Assembly (NCBI GenBank): GCA_020026175.1 | Contig: JAHHQV010000037.1 | Coordinates: forward strand, 1 to 28,595 | Reading direction: 5' to 3' | Source: Phocaeicola sp. | Lineage (GTDB): Bacteria; Bacteroidota; Bacteroidia; Bacteroidales; Bacteroidaceae | Length of the DNA stretch: 28,595 nucleotides | Part shown: one piece after another, positions 1-8,282 of the stretch | How the letters are laid out: the number at the start of each line of letters is the position of its first letter | Position numbering within the stretch: the first letter of the stretch is position 1 | Position numbers and translations under genes: made by a program | The notes under the pieces: model-generated | Databases searched by the model: none | What the model saw: the letters and a program-made list of their open reading frames with translations, nothing else | Told to the model about the DNA's origin: nothing

Positions 1-20
1 AATAAATAACAAGTAAAGCT

Positions 21-1205
21 ATGGCTAAAGAGAAATTTGAACGTTCAAAACCGCATGTTAACATCGGTACAATTGGTCACGTTGACCACGGTAAAACTAC
101 TTTGACAGCTGCTATCACAACAGTATTGGCAAAGAATGGTCTTTCAGAATTGCGCTCATTCGATTCTATCGACAACGCTCCTGAAGAAAAAGAAAGAGGT
201 ATAACAATCAACACTTCTCACGTTGAATACCAGACTGCTAACCGTCACTATGCTCACGTAGACTGTCCGGGACACGCCGACTACGTTAAGAACATGGTTA
301 CTGGTGCTGCTCAGATGGACGGTGCTATCATCGTAGTAGCTGCTACTGATGGTCCTATGCCTCAGACTCGTGAACACATCCTTTTGGCTCGTCAGGTAAA
401 CGTTCCACGTCTTGTTGTATTCTTGAACAAGTGTGATATGGTTGATGATGAAGAAATGTTGGAACTTGTAGAAATGGAAATGCGTGAATTGCTTTCATTC
501 TATGATTTCGATGGTGACAACACTCCTATCATCCGTGGTTCTGCTCTTGGTGCTTTGAACGGTGTTGCACAGTGGGAAGACAAGATTATGGAACTTATGG
601 AAGCTGTAGACAACTGGATTCCATTGCCTCCACGTGATATCGATAAACCTTTCTTGATGCCTGTTGAAGACGTATTCTCAATCACAGGTCGTGGTACAGT
701 AGCTACAGGTCGTGTAGAAGCTGGTATCATCAAGGTTGGTGATGAAGTTGAAATCCTTGGTCTTGGTGAAGACAAGAAATCAGTTGTAACTGGTGTTGAA
801 ATGTTCCGCAAATTGTTGGATCAGGGTGAAGCTGGTGACAACGTAGGTTTGTTGCTTCGTGGTGTTGACAAGAATGAAATCAAACGTGGTATGATTCTTT
901 GCCACCCAGGACAGGTTAAAGCTCACTCTAAATTCAAAGCTGAGGTTTATATCTTGAAGAAAGAAGAAGGTGGTCGTCACACTCCATTCCACAACAAATA
1001 TCGTCCTCAGTTCTACTTGCGTACTATGGACTGTACTGGTGAAATCACATTGCCAGAAGGAGTAGAAATGGTAATGCCAGGTGATAACTTGACTATCTTG
1101 GTTGAGTTGATTTACCCAGTAGCATTGAACGTAGGTCTTCGTTTCGCTATCCGTGAAGGTGGACGTACAGTAGGTGCTGGTCAGATTACAGAACTTCTTG
1201 ACTAA
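21..1205 (+). CDS. tuf: Elongation factor Tu
   Basis: This gene encodes the GTPase that delivers aminoacyl-tRNA to the ribosomal A site in the cytoplasm. The 394-residue product has the family's usual length and begins MAKEKFERSKPHVNIG. The P-loop GHVDHGKT lies at residues 19-26, the switch II motif DCPGH at about 81-85, and the guanine-specificity motif NKCD at about 136. Domains 2 and 3 follow, with the conserved stretches GRGTVATGR and GGRHTPFHNKYRPQFY. The start is the first ATG and no purine-rich Shine-Dalgarno precedes it, which is normal for Bacteroidota. A hairpin terminator follows at once, then tRNA-Trp and secE. The C-terminus GQITELLD is intact and nothing is missing. Identification is essentially certain. 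Confidence 0.99.
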   Translation: MAKEKFERSKPHVNIGTIGHVDHGKTTLTAAITTVLAKNGLSELRSFDSIDNAPEEKERGITINTSHVEYQTANRHYAHVDCPGHADYVKNMVTGAAQMDGAIIVVAATDGPMPQTREHILLARQVNVPRLVVFLNKCDMVDDEEMLELVEMEMRELLSFYDFDGDNTPIIRGSALGALNGVAQWEDKIMELMEAVDNWIPLPPRDIDKPFLMPVEDVFSITGRGTVATGRVEAGIIKVGDEVEILGLGEDKKSVVTGVEMFRKLLDQGEAGDNVGLLLRGVDKNEIKRGMILCHPGQVKAHSKFKAEVYILKKEEGGRHTPFHNKYRPQFYLRTMDCTGEITLPEGVEMVMPGDNLTILVELIYPVALNVGLRFAIREGGRTVGAGQITELLD

Positions 1206-1227
1206 TACCGTCAATAAATAAAATATA

Positions 1228-1257
1228 GTTCCCGAACTTCATTTCGGGAACTTTTTT
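1228..1257 (+). terminator. Rho-independent terminator after tuf
   Basis: A perfect 9-bp stem (GTTCCCGAA / TTCGGGAAC) encloses a 6-nt loop and is followed by six T. It lies 22 bases after the tuf stop codon and ends exactly where the tRNA-Trp acceptor stem begins, so the tRNA and secE depend on read-through or on a promoter I cannot see. Confidence 0.93.
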
Positions 1258-1330
1258 ACGGGAATAGCTCAGTTGGTAGAGCATCGGTCTCCAAAACCGA
1301 GTGTCGGGAGTTCGAGCCTCTCTTCCCGTG
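1258..1330 (+). tRNA. tRNA-Trp (anticodon CCA)
   Basis: A cloverleaf can be folded by eye. The acceptor stem ACGGGAA (1258-1264) pairs with TTCCCGT (1323-1329). The D stem is GCTC/GAGC, and the anticodon stem is TCGGT/ACCGA around loop CTCCAAA with anticodon CCA at 1291-1293. The T arm GGGAG-TTCGAGC-CTCTC has one G-T pair. Base 1330 (G) is the discriminator. The DNA then reads CAAAAA, so the 3' CCA is not encoded and must be added after transcription. A tRNA-Trp between tuf and secE is the usual Bacteroidota arrangement. Confidence 0.97.
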
Positions 1331-1346
1331 CAAAAATTATTTGGAT

Positions 1347-1541
1347 ATGTTTAAAAAGATAACGAATTATTGTAAAGAATCATACGACGAACTAGTCCAT
1401 AAAGTTTCTTGGCCTACAAGTTCAGAGCTTTCAAGCAGTGCAGTGGTTGTTTTAACTGCTTCCCTACTCATTGCACTCGTTGTTTTTCTTATGGATTCTG
1501 CCTTCCAGTTTATAATGGGAGATGTTATCTATCCGCACTAA
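1347..1541 (+). CDS. secE: Preprotein translocase subunit SecE
   Basis: SecE is the small essential membrane subunit that clamps SecY in the SecYEG protein-export channel of the inner membrane. The 64-residue product starts MFKKITNYCKESYDEL. An amphipathic helix carries the conserved motif LVHKVSWPTSSEL, and one transmembrane helix runs through about residues 31-52. Single-membrane-span SecE of 60-65 residues is normal outside enterobacteria. I chose the ATG at 1347 over an in-frame TTG at 1341 because the homologous N-terminus begins at this methionine. It lies only 16 nt after the tRNA-Trp 3' end and 12 nt before nusG, so the three are probably transcribed together. Confidence 0.95.
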   Translation: MFKKITNYCKESYDELVHKVSWPTSSELSSSAVVVLTASLLIALVVFLMDSAFQFIMGDVIYPH

Positions 1542-1553
1542 AAATAGAATAAA

Positions 1554-2096
1554 ATGTCTGAGATTGTTAAGAAATGGTACGTACTTCGTGCAGTAAGTGG
1601 AAAAGAAGCTAAAGTCAAGGAATATCTTGATGCTGATTTAAGACACAATGAACTTAGCGAATTTGTATCTCAGGTATTGATTCCTACCGAAAAGTATGTC
1701 CAGATTCGCAATGGAAAAAAAATTGTGAAAGAAAGAAGTTATCTTCCTGGATATGTTTTGGTTGAAGCTGCCCTCGTTGGTGAGGTCACTCATTATTTGA
1801 GAAACATTCCTAACGTGATAGGTTTCCTTGGTGGTCAGGAAAATCCTGTTCCATTGAGACAATCGGAAGTGAATCGTATTTTGGGTACGGTAGATGAACT
1901 GCAAGATGTAAACGAGGATTTAAGTATCCCTTACACAGAAGGAGAAACAGTGAAAGTTTGCGTTGGTCCGTTCAGCGGATTCAGTGGTCTCATTGAAGAA
2001 GTTAATGCGGAAAAACGAAAGCTGAAAGTTATGGTCAAAATATTCGGGCGTAAAACTCCGCTTGAATTAGGCTTTACGGATGTAGAAAAGGAATAA
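1554..2096 (+). CDS. nusG: Transcription termination/antitermination protein NusG
   Basis: NusG binds the beta' clamp helices of RNA polymerase and couples transcription to Rho or to the ribosome. The 180-residue product has an N-terminal NGN domain beginning KKWYVLRAVSGKEAKVKEYL and containing the signature LPGYVLVEAAL. A C-terminal KOW domain contains VKVCVGPFSGFSGLIEEVN and ends near GRKTPLELGF. Length and domain order are those of a housekeeping NusG. I see no sign of the specialised UpxY/NusG-like antiterminators that precede capsule loci in Bacteroides; its place between secE and rplK is the housekeeping position. A 62-nt AT-rich gap with a small hairpin (ACTTCA/TGAAGT at 2096-2117) separates it from rplK. 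Confidence 0.97.
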   Translation: MSEIVKKWYVLRAVSGKEAKVKEYLDADLRHNELSEFVSQVLIPTEKYVQIRNGKKIVKERSYLPGYVLVEAALVGEVTHYLRNIPNVIGFLGGQENPVPLRQSEVNRILGTVDELQDVNEDLSIPYTEGETVKVCVGPFSGFSGLIEEVNAEKRKLKVMVKIFGRKTPLELGFTDVEKE

Positions 2097-2158
2097 CTTC
2101 ATTCTGTTACGTGAAGTGATTCTATTCGTTAATCAATTTTATATTAAAATTTAAAACA

Positions 2159-2602
2159 ATGGCTAAAGAAGTTGCTGGACTAATCAAATTACAGATTAAA
2201 GGAGGCGCTGCAAATCCATCACCACCAGTAGGACCTGCACTTGGTTCTAAAGGTATCAATATCATGGAATTTTGCAAGCAATTCAACGCCAGAACCCAGG
2301 ACAAGGCAGGTAAAGTATTGCCTGTAATCATTACCTACTACACAGACAAGTCTTTTGATTTTGTTATCAAGACTCCTCCTGTAGCAATCCAATTACTGGA
2401 GGTAACTAAATTGAAGAGCGGTTCTGCAGAACCTAACCGTAAGAAAGTTGCTGAACTTACTTGGGAACAGATTCGTACAATCGCTCAGGACAAGATGGTT
2501 GACTTGAACTGCTTTACAATCGAAGCTGCTATGAAAATGGTAGCAGGAACAGCTAGAAGTATGGGTATCGCTGTAAAAGGTGACTTCCCGGGTAATAATT
2601 AA
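2159..2602 (+). CDS. rplK: 50S ribosomal protein L11 (uL11)
   Basis: L11 forms the GTPase-associated centre of the large ribosomal subunit with 23S rRNA helices 43/44 and contacts the elongation factors. The 147-residue product shows the diagnostic proline-rich N-terminal region GGAANPSPPVGPALGSKGINIMEFCKQFN in two adjoining parts. The C-terminal RNA-binding domain ends with the motif MVAGTARSMGIAVKG. The start is the ATG after an A-rich leader. It is 16 nt upstream of rplA, so the pair is presumably co-transcribed and, as in other bacteria, probably subject to L1 feedback; I could not identify an L1-binding mRNA structure. Confidence 0.97.
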   Translation: MAKEVAGLIKLQIKGGAANPSPPVGPALGSKGINIMEFCKQFNARTQDKAGKVLPVIITYYTDKSFDFVIKTPPVAIQLLEVTKLKSGSAEPNRKKVAELTWEQIRTIAQDKMVDLNCFTIEAAMKMVAGTARSMGIAVKGDFPGNN

Positions 2603-2618
2603 TTAACTTCAATTAAGA

Positions 2619-3317
2619 ATGGGTAAACTGACAAAAAATCAAAAGTTGGCTGCAGAAAAAATTGAAGCAGGGAAAGCATACTCACTAAAAGAAGCTTCAG
2701 AACTTGTAAAAGAAATCACTTTCACTAAGTTTGATGCTTCACTAGATATTGACGTACGTCTTGGTGTTGACCCTCGTAAGGCTAACCAGATGGTAAGAGG
2801 CGTTGTATCTCTTCCTCATGGTACAGGTAAACAGGTAAGAGTTCTTGCTCTGTGTACACCTGATGCTGAAGCTGCTGCAAAAGAAGCTGGTGCTGACTAT
2901 GTTGGTCTTGATGAATATATTGAAAAGATCAAAGGTGGATGGACTGATATTGATGTGATTATCACTATGCCATCTATTATGGGTAAGATCGGTGCTCTAG
3001 GTCGTGTATTAGGTCCTCGTGGATTAATGCCTAACCCTAAGAGTGGAACTGTAACTATGGATGTAGCTAAAGCTGTTAAGGAAGTTAAGCAAGGTAAAAT
3101 CGACTTTAAAGTTGACAAGAGCGGTATCGTTCATACTTCAATCGGAAAAGTTTCATTTACTGCTGAGCAGATCCGTGAAAATGCGAAAGAATTTATCGCA
3201 ACTATCATTAAACTGAAACCTACTACAGCTAAGGGTACTTATATAAAGAGTATTTATCTTTCAAGTACAATGAGTAAGGGTATCAAAATTGACCCTAAAT
3301 CAGTAGACGAAAATTAA
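2619..3317 (+). CDS. rplA: 50S ribosomal protein L1 (uL1)
   Basis: L1 forms the mobile stalk near the ribosomal E site and in many bacteria also represses translation of its own operon. The 232-residue product begins MGKLTKNQKLAAEKIEAGK. It contains the family signature IGALGRVLGPRGLMPNPKSG at about residues 123-142 and the segment VDKSGIVHTSIGK after it. Length and motifs are complete. It sits 16 nt after rplK and 16 nt before rplJ. That second gap contains one of the few recognisable Shine-Dalgarno sequences in the window. Confidence 0.97.
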   Translation: MGKLTKNQKLAAEKIEAGKAYSLKEASELVKEITFTKFDASLDIDVRLGVDPRKANQMVRGVVSLPHGTGKQVRVLALCTPDAEAAAKEAGADYVGLDEYIEKIKGGWTDIDVIITMPSIMGKIGALGRVLGPRGLMPNPKSGTVTMDVAKAVKEVKQGKIDFKVDKSGIVHTSIGKVSFTAEQIRENAKEFIATIIKLKPTTAKGTYIKSIYLSSTMSKGIKIDPKSVDEN

Positions 3318-3322
3318 AAAAT

Positions 3323-3328
3323 AAGGAG
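3323..3328 (+). promoter_or_regulatory. Shine-Dalgarno sequence for rplJ
   Basis: AAGGAG lies 5 nt upstream of the rplJ ATG at 3334. Most other genes here start after A/T-rich leaders without such a motif, as expected for Bacteroidota, where the anti-Shine-Dalgarno end of 16S rRNA is reported to be occluded by bS21, bS18 and bS6. The match is visible; its use is inferred. Confidence 0.65.
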
Positions 3329-3333
3329 TAATC

Positions 3334-3849
3334 ATGAGAAAGGAAGATAAAGGCGTAATTATAAGTCAGTTAGCTGATACTATTAAGCAATACGGACATT
3401 TCTACATCGTTGATACAACAGCTATGGATGCTGCTGCTACTAGCGAACTTCGTAGAAAATGTTTTAAGGCTGGTATCAAGCTGGTTGTTGTGAAGAACAG
3501 TTTGCTTCACAAAGCATTGTTAAGCTTGGATGGTGACTTCTCACCTCTTTTTGATTCTTTGAAGGGTACAACTTCAGTAATGTTTACTGAGACAGCAAAC
3601 GTTCCTGCCAAGTTGCTCAAGGAATACAAAGACGGAGTTCCTTCATTGAAGGCTGCTTATGCAGAAGAAGGATTCTATGTAGGTGCAGATCAGTTGGATG
3701 CTCTCGCTACAATCAAGAGCAAGAACGAAGTTATTGCAGATATCGTTGCATTGTTGCAATCTCCTGCGAAGAACATCATCTCAGCTCTTCAGTCTGGTGG
3801 AAACACCATTCACGGAGTTCTTAAGACTTTGGGTGAACGTGCTGAATAA
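3334..3849 (+). CDS. rplJ: 50S ribosomal protein L10 (uL10)
   Basis: L10 anchors L7/L12 dimers to the large subunit at the base of the stalk. The 171-residue product begins MRKEDKGVIISQLADTIKQY. It contains the conserved RNA-binding segment LRRKCFKAGIKLVVVKNSLL and a C-terminal helical tail (residues about 135-171) that binds L7/L12. The ATG at 3334 is supported by the Shine-Dalgarno just upstream. rplL follows after 87 very AT-rich bases. L10-L12 usually autoregulates its operon through a leader, but the gap upstream is only 16 nt, so any such control would have to involve sequence inside rplA. Confidence 0.96.
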   Translation: MRKEDKGVIISQLADTIKQYGHFYIVDTTAMDAAATSELRRKCFKAGIKLVVVKNSLLHKALLSLDGDFSPLFDSLKGTTSVMFTETANVPAKLLKEYKDGVPSLKAAYAEEGFYVGADQLDALATIKSKNEVIADIVALLQSPAKNIISALQSGGNTIHGVLKTLGERAE

Positions 3850-3936
3850 TTCACACTACATAAATCTTAAGAATAAAAAAACAAATAATTTAATTTTATA
3901 TTCAATTTAGTAACAAACAATTAAATTCATACAAAA

Positions 3937-4314
3937 ATGGCAGATTTGAAAGCTTTTGCAGAACAATTAGTTAACTTGACAGTAAAAGAAGTTAATGAAC
4001 TTGCAACTATCCTTAAAGAAGAATATGGTATTGAACCTGCTGCTGCTGCTGTAGCAGTTGCTGCTGGTCCTGCTGCTGCTGGTGCAGCCGCTGAAGAAGA
4101 AAAAACATCTTTCGATGTAGTTTTGAAAAGCGCAGGCGCTGCTAAATTGCAGGTAGTTAAGGCCGTTAAAGAAGCATGTGGTCTTGGCTTGAAAGAAGCA
4201 AAAGACATGGTTGACGGTGCTCCTAGCGTAGTAAAAGAAGGTTTGGCTAAAGACGAAGCTGAATCTTTGAAGAAAGTATTGGAAGAAGCTGGAGCTGAAG
4301 TTGAGCTTAAATAA
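3937..4314 (+). CDS. rplL: 50S ribosomal protein L7/L12 (bL12)
   Basis: L7/L12 forms the flexible stalk that recruits translational GTPases. The 125-residue acidic product has an N-terminal dimerisation helix pair (residues about 1-33) and an alanine-rich hinge at about 40-55 (PAAAAVAVAAGPAAAGAAAE). The C-terminal factor-binding domain carries KTSFDVVLKSAGAAKLQVVK and GLGLKEAKDMVDGAP. Length and domain layout are those of the family. A hairpin with a T-run lies 25 nt after the stop codon, between this gene and rpoB, probably giving more ribosomal-protein than polymerase transcript. Confidence 0.98.
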   Translation: MADLKAFAEQLVNLTVKEVNELATILKEEYGIEPAAAAVAVAAGPAAAGAAAEEEKTSFDVVLKSAGAAKLQVVKAVKEACGLGLKEAKDMVDGAPSVVKEGLAKDEAESLKKVLEEAGAEVELK

Positions 4315-4339
4315 GATTATCCTGTAAATCAGGTAGTTC

Positions 4340-4378
4340 GGTTAAGAGTCCTCTGCACTGAGGATTCTTAACCTTTTT
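4340..4378 (+). terminator. Terminator/attenuator between rplL and rpoB
   Basis: A 14-bp stem (GGTTAAGAGTCCTC / GAGGATTCTTAACC, one G-T pair) with a 6-nt loop is followed by TTTTT. It lies 72 bases before the rpoB start. A partial terminator at this point is a common way of lowering rpoBC expression relative to rplJL; read-through here is inferred because I see no clear rpoB promoter. Confidence 0.85.
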
Positions 4379-4450
4379 GCGTCTCACAACCTATGGTTGT
4401 CGGGATACAATAAAATGATATTTATTTTTAATTCAATAATTGAATTACAG

Positions 4451-7400
4451 ATGTCTATAAACACTCAAAATCAAAGAATTAATTTTGCTTCCATCAAGAA
4501 TCCGATGCAGTATCCGGATTTCTTGGAAGTGCAATTGAAGTCGTTCCATGACTTCCTGCAATTGGACACGCCACCTGAGAAACGAAAAAAAGACGGACTG
4601 TACAGGGTTTTCTCTGAAAACTTCCCTATTGCGGACACCCGTAACAACTTCGTGCTCGAGTTCCTTGACTACTATATCGATCCGCCTCAATATTCTATCG
4701 ATGAATGTTTGGAGCGTGGCTTGACTTATAGTGTGCCTTTGAAAGCTAAAATGAAGCTTTACTGTACTGACCCCGATCACGAAGACTTCGATACAGTGAT
4801 TCAGGATGTGTTCTTGGGTCCTATCCCATATATGACACCAAAGGGTACTTTCGTCATTAACGGTGCTGAACGAGTTGTTGTATCACAGCTTCACCGCTCT
4901 CCAGGTGTTTTCTTCGGACAGAGCGTTCATGCTAACGGTACTAAACTTTACTCTGCACGTATCATACCATTCAAGGGATCATGGATTGAGTTTGCTACAG
5001 ACATTAACAATGTGATGTATGCGTACATCGATCGTAAAAAGAAGTTACCTGTAACTACCCTTCTTAGAGCTGTAGGTTTTGAGAATGACAAGGATATACT
5101 TGAAATCTTCAACCTGGCAGAAGAAGTTAAGGTAAACAAGCAGAACTTGAAAAAAATTGTAGGCAGAAAGCTTGCTGCCCGTGTATTGAAGACATGGACT
5201 GAAGATTTCGTTGACGAAGATACTGGTGAAGTTGTTTCTATTGAACGTAACGAAGTGATTATTGACCGTGAAACAATCATCGAACCTGAACATGTAGACA
5301 TGATTTTGGATTCTGATGTTCAGAACATTCTTGTTCACAACGAAAATGCAAATGCATCTGACTACTCTATCATATATAACACCCTACAGAAAGACCCGTC
5401 TAACTCTGAGAAAGAAGCGGTGCTTTATATCTACAGACAACTGAGAAATGCTGACCCTGCCGATGATGCAAGTGCACGTGAAGTCATCAATAACCTGTTC
5501 TTCTCTGAAAAGCGTTATGACTTGGGTGAAGTGGGACGTTACAGAATAAACAAGAAGTTAACACTTGACACTCCTATGGATGTAAGAGTGCTGACTAAAC
5601 AGGATATTATTGAAATCATCAAATACCTTATCGAGCTTATAAACTCAAAGGCTGATGTTGATGATATCGACCACTTGAGCAACCGCCGTGTACGTACTGT
5701 AGGCGAACAGCTTTCAAACCAGTTCTCTATTGCTCTTGCACGTATGAGCCGTACTATACGTGAGAGAATGAACGTACGCGACAATGAAGTGTTTACTCCT
5801 ATTGACTTGATCAATGCGAAGACAATTTCTTCTGTTATTAATTCATTCTTCGGAACAAATGCTTTGTCTCAGTTTATGGACCAGACTAACCCACTTGCCG
5901 AAATAACTCACAAGCGCCGTTTGTCTGCACTTGGTCCTGGTGGTCTTTCTCGTGACCGTGCCGGATTCGAGGTTCGAGACGTACACTATACTCACTATGG
6001 TCGTCTTTGCCCTATCGAAACTCCTGAAGGTCCGAACATCGGTTTGATTTCTTCTTTGTGTGTATACGCAAAAATCAACGATCTTGGATTTATCGTTACT
6101 CCTTATCGTAAGGTAAAAGATAGCGTTGTTGATCTTTCTGCTGAAGGAATCGAATATCTTTCTGCTGAAGAAGAAGAAGATGTTATCATAGCACAGGGTA
6201 ATGCACCGCTTAATGACGACGGTACATTTATCCGCAACAAAGTAAAAGCAAGATGTGATGCTGATTATCCGGTTGTAACCCCTGAAGAAGTTCAACTTAT
6301 GGACGTTGCCCCACAGCAGATTGCCTCTATTGCAGCGTCATTGATTCCTTTTCTTGAACACGATGATGCCAACCGTGCATTGATGGGTTCTAACATGATG
6401 CGCCAGGCAGTTCCATTGCTGCGTTCTGAAGCTCCTATCGTTGGTACTGGTATTGAAAAACAATTGTGCGAGGACTCAAGAACTCAGATTGCAGCTGAAG
6501 GCGACGGAGTTGTGGAATTTGTAGATGCTACTACTATACGTATTGCTTATGACCGTACTGAAGATGAAGAATTTGTAAGCTTCGAACCTGCAATAGTAGA
6601 ATATAAGATACCTAAGTTCCGCAAGACTAACCAGAGCATGACTATCGACTTGCGTCCGATTTGCTCAAAGGGACAGAAAGTGAAGAAGGGGGATATCCTT
6701 ACTGAAGGTTACTCTACTGCAAACGGAGAACTTGCACTTGGGAAGAACTTGCTTGTTGCATACATGCCTTGGAAAGGTTACAACTATGAGGATGCCATAG
6801 TATTGAACGAACGTGTTGTACGTGAAGATATACTTACTTCTGTTCATGTGGACGAATACATTCTTGAAGTTAGAGAAACTAAGCGTGGTATGGAAGAGCT
6901 TACTTCGGATATTCCTAATGTAAGCGAAGAGGCTACAAAAGACCTTGACGACAATGGTATCGTTCGTATCGGTGCCAGAATCGAGCCGGGAGATATCCTT
7001 ATCGGTAAGATAACACCTAAGGGTGAATCTGATCCTTCACCTGAAGAAAAACTGCTTCGCGCTATCTTCGGTGACAAAGCCGGTGACGTAAAGGATGCTT
7101 CTCTGAAGGCTTCTCCATCTCTACGTGGTGTGGTTATCAACAAGAAACTATATTCTAGAGTAATAAAGACACGTAGCGAAAAGAATGCAGACAAGGCTAT
7201 CCTGCCTAAACTGAATGAAGAATTCGAAGAAAAGGCAGCAAAACTGAAGGATATTCTTGTAGAAAAACTTTTGGTTCTTACAAACGGTCTTGTTTCTCAA
7301 GGAGTAAAAGACTACTTGGGTACTGAAATCATAGCTAAAGGTGCCAAGTTCAACAAGTACGATCTTGAAGTTCTTGACTATACTGTAATACAGTTGAGCT

Positions 7401-8263
7401 CATGGACTACAGACGAACACAAAAACGGTCTTATCCGTTCGCTTGTAATGAACTACCTTAAGAAATATAAGGAACTGGATGCCGAACTTAAACGCAAGAA
7501 ATTTGCTCTTACTATCGGTGACGAATTGCCATCAGGTATCATGCAAATGGCTAAGGTATACATCGCCAAGAAACGTAAAATCGGTGTAGGTGATAAGATG
7601 GCCGGTCGTCACGGTAACAAGGGTATCGTTTCGAGAGTCGTAAGACAGGAAGATATGCCGTTCTTGGCAGACGGAACTCCAGTTGATATTGTTTTGAACC
7701 CGTTGGGTGTGCCTTCGCGTATGAACATCGGACAGATTTTTGAAGCTGTATTAGGACGCGCCGGTAAGGAACTTGGCTTGAAATTTGCTACTCCTATATT
7801 CGACGGTGCTACACTTGAAGATCTTGACAACCTTACTGACAAAGCTGGATTGCCACGCTACTGTAAGACTTATCTTTATGATGGAGGTACAGGTGAACAG
7901 TTCGACCAGCCAGCTACTGTAGGTGTTACTTACATGCTTAAACTTGGACACATGGTTGAAGACAAGATGCATGCTCGTTCTATCGGTCCTTACTCTCTTA
8001 TCACTCAGCAGCCACTTGGAGGTAAAGCTCAGTTCGGTGGTCAGCGTTTTGGAGAAATGGAAGTCTGGGCAATTGAAGCATTCGGTGCTGCACACGTTCT
8101 TCAGGAAATCCTGACTATCAAGTCTGATGACGTAGTAGGTCGTTCTAAAGCTTATGAAGCTATCGTCAAGGGTGAACCTATGCCTACTCCTGGTATACCA
8201 GAATCACTCAACGTATTGCTACATGAATTAAGAGGACTTTGCTTAAGCATTACAATGGAATAA
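4451..8263 (+). CDS. rpoB: DNA-directed RNA polymerase subunit beta
   Basis: This is the beta subunit of RNA polymerase, forming one side of the active-site cleft and the rifampicin pocket. I take the ATG at 4451 (MSINTQNQRINFASIKNPMQ), giving 1270 residues. A longer frame opens at 4397, but its extra 18 residues look like untranslated leader. The rifampicin region contains FMDQTNPLAEITHKRRLSAL, with Asp477, His487 and Ser492 matching E. coli D516, H526 and S531, so there is no resistance substitution at those three positions. The C-terminal part includes GVGDKMAGRHGNKGI and ends LRGLCLSITME. It is 19 nt upstream of rpoC. Confidence 0.98.
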   Translation: MSINTQNQRINFASIKNPMQYPDFLEVQLKSFHDFLQLDTPPEKRKKDGLYRVFSENFPIADTRNNFVLEFLDYYIDPPQYSIDECLERGLTYSVPLKAKMKLYCTDPDHEDFDTVIQDVFLGPIPYMTPKGTFVINGAERVVVSQLHRSPGVFFGQSVHANGTKLYSARIIPFKGSWIEFATDINNVMYAYIDRKKKLPVTTLLRAVGFENDKDILEIFNLAEEVKVNKQNLKKIVGRKLAARVLKTWTEDFVDEDTGEVVSIERNEVIIDRETIIEPEHVDMILDSDVQNILVHNENANASDYSIIYNTLQKDPSNSEKEAVLYIYRQLRNADPADDASAREVINNLFFSEKRYDLGEVGRYRINKKLTLDTPMDVRVLTKQDIIEIIKYLIELINSKADVDDIDHLSNRRVRTVGEQLSNQFSIALARMSRTIRERMNVRDNEVFTPIDLINAKTISSVINSFFGTNALSQFMDQTNPLAEITHKRRLSALGPGGLSRDRAGFEVRDVHYTHYGRLCPIETPEGPNIGLISSLCVYAKINDLGFIVTPYRKVKDSVVDLSAEGIEYLSAEEEEDVIIAQGNAPLNDDGTFIRNKVKARCDADYPVVTPEEVQLMDVAPQQIASIAASLIPFLEHDDANRALMGSNMMRQAVPLLRSEAPIVGTGIEKQLCEDSRTQIAAEGDGVVEFVDATTIRIAYDRTEDEEFVSFEPAIVEYKIPKFRKTNQSMTIDLRPICSKGQKVKKGDILTEGYSTANGELALGKNLLVAYMPWKGYNYEDAIVLNERVVREDILTSVHVDEYILEVRETKRGMEELTSDIPNVSEEATKDLDDNGIVRIGARIEPGDILIGKITPKGESDPSPEEKLLRAIFGDKAGDVKDASLKASPSLRGVVINKKLYSRVIKTRSEKNADKAILPKLNEEFEEKAAKLKDILVEKLLVLTNGLVSQGVKDYLGTEIIAKGAKFNKYDLEVLDYTVIQLSSWTTDEHKNGLIRSLVMNYLKKYKELDAELKRKKFALTIGDELPSGIMQMAKVYIAKKRKIGVGDKMAGRHGNKGIVSRVVRQEDMPFLADGTPVDIVLNPLGVPSRMNIGQIFEAVLGRAGKELGLKFATPIFDGATLEDLDNLTDKAGLPRYCKTYLYDGGTGEQFDQPATVGVTYMLKLGHMVEDKMHARSIGPYSLITQQPLGGKAQFGGQRFGEMEVWAIEAFGAAHVLQEILTIKSDDVVGRSKAYEAIVKGEPMPTPGIPESLNVLLHELRGLCLSITME

Positions 8264-8282
8264 AACAAAAATCGAATTAAGT

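Noticed and set aside
1341..1346. TTG start for secE two codons upstream
   Set aside because: ATG at 1347 gives the usual N-terminus MFKK, and TTG is the weaker start.
1554..2096. Specialised NusG-like (UpxY) antiterminator
   Set aside because: Position between secE and rplK, length and motifs are those of housekeeping nusG, and no capsule locus follows.
3683..3910. 75-residue frame overlapping the end of rplJ
   Set aside because: Out-of-frame shadow of rplJ with no recognisable features; the same applies to the other frames antisense to or overlapping the core genes.
4397..4450. Longer rpoB frame with 18 extra N-terminal residues
   Set aside because: The residues are not typical of rpoB, and ATG at 4451 gives the expected N-terminus (MSINTQNQRINFASIKN); the upstream part is leader next to the attenuator.
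5867..5928. Rifampicin-resistance substitutions in rpoB
   Set aside because: The residues equivalent to E. coli D516, H526 and S531 are all wild type (Asp477, His487, Ser492).
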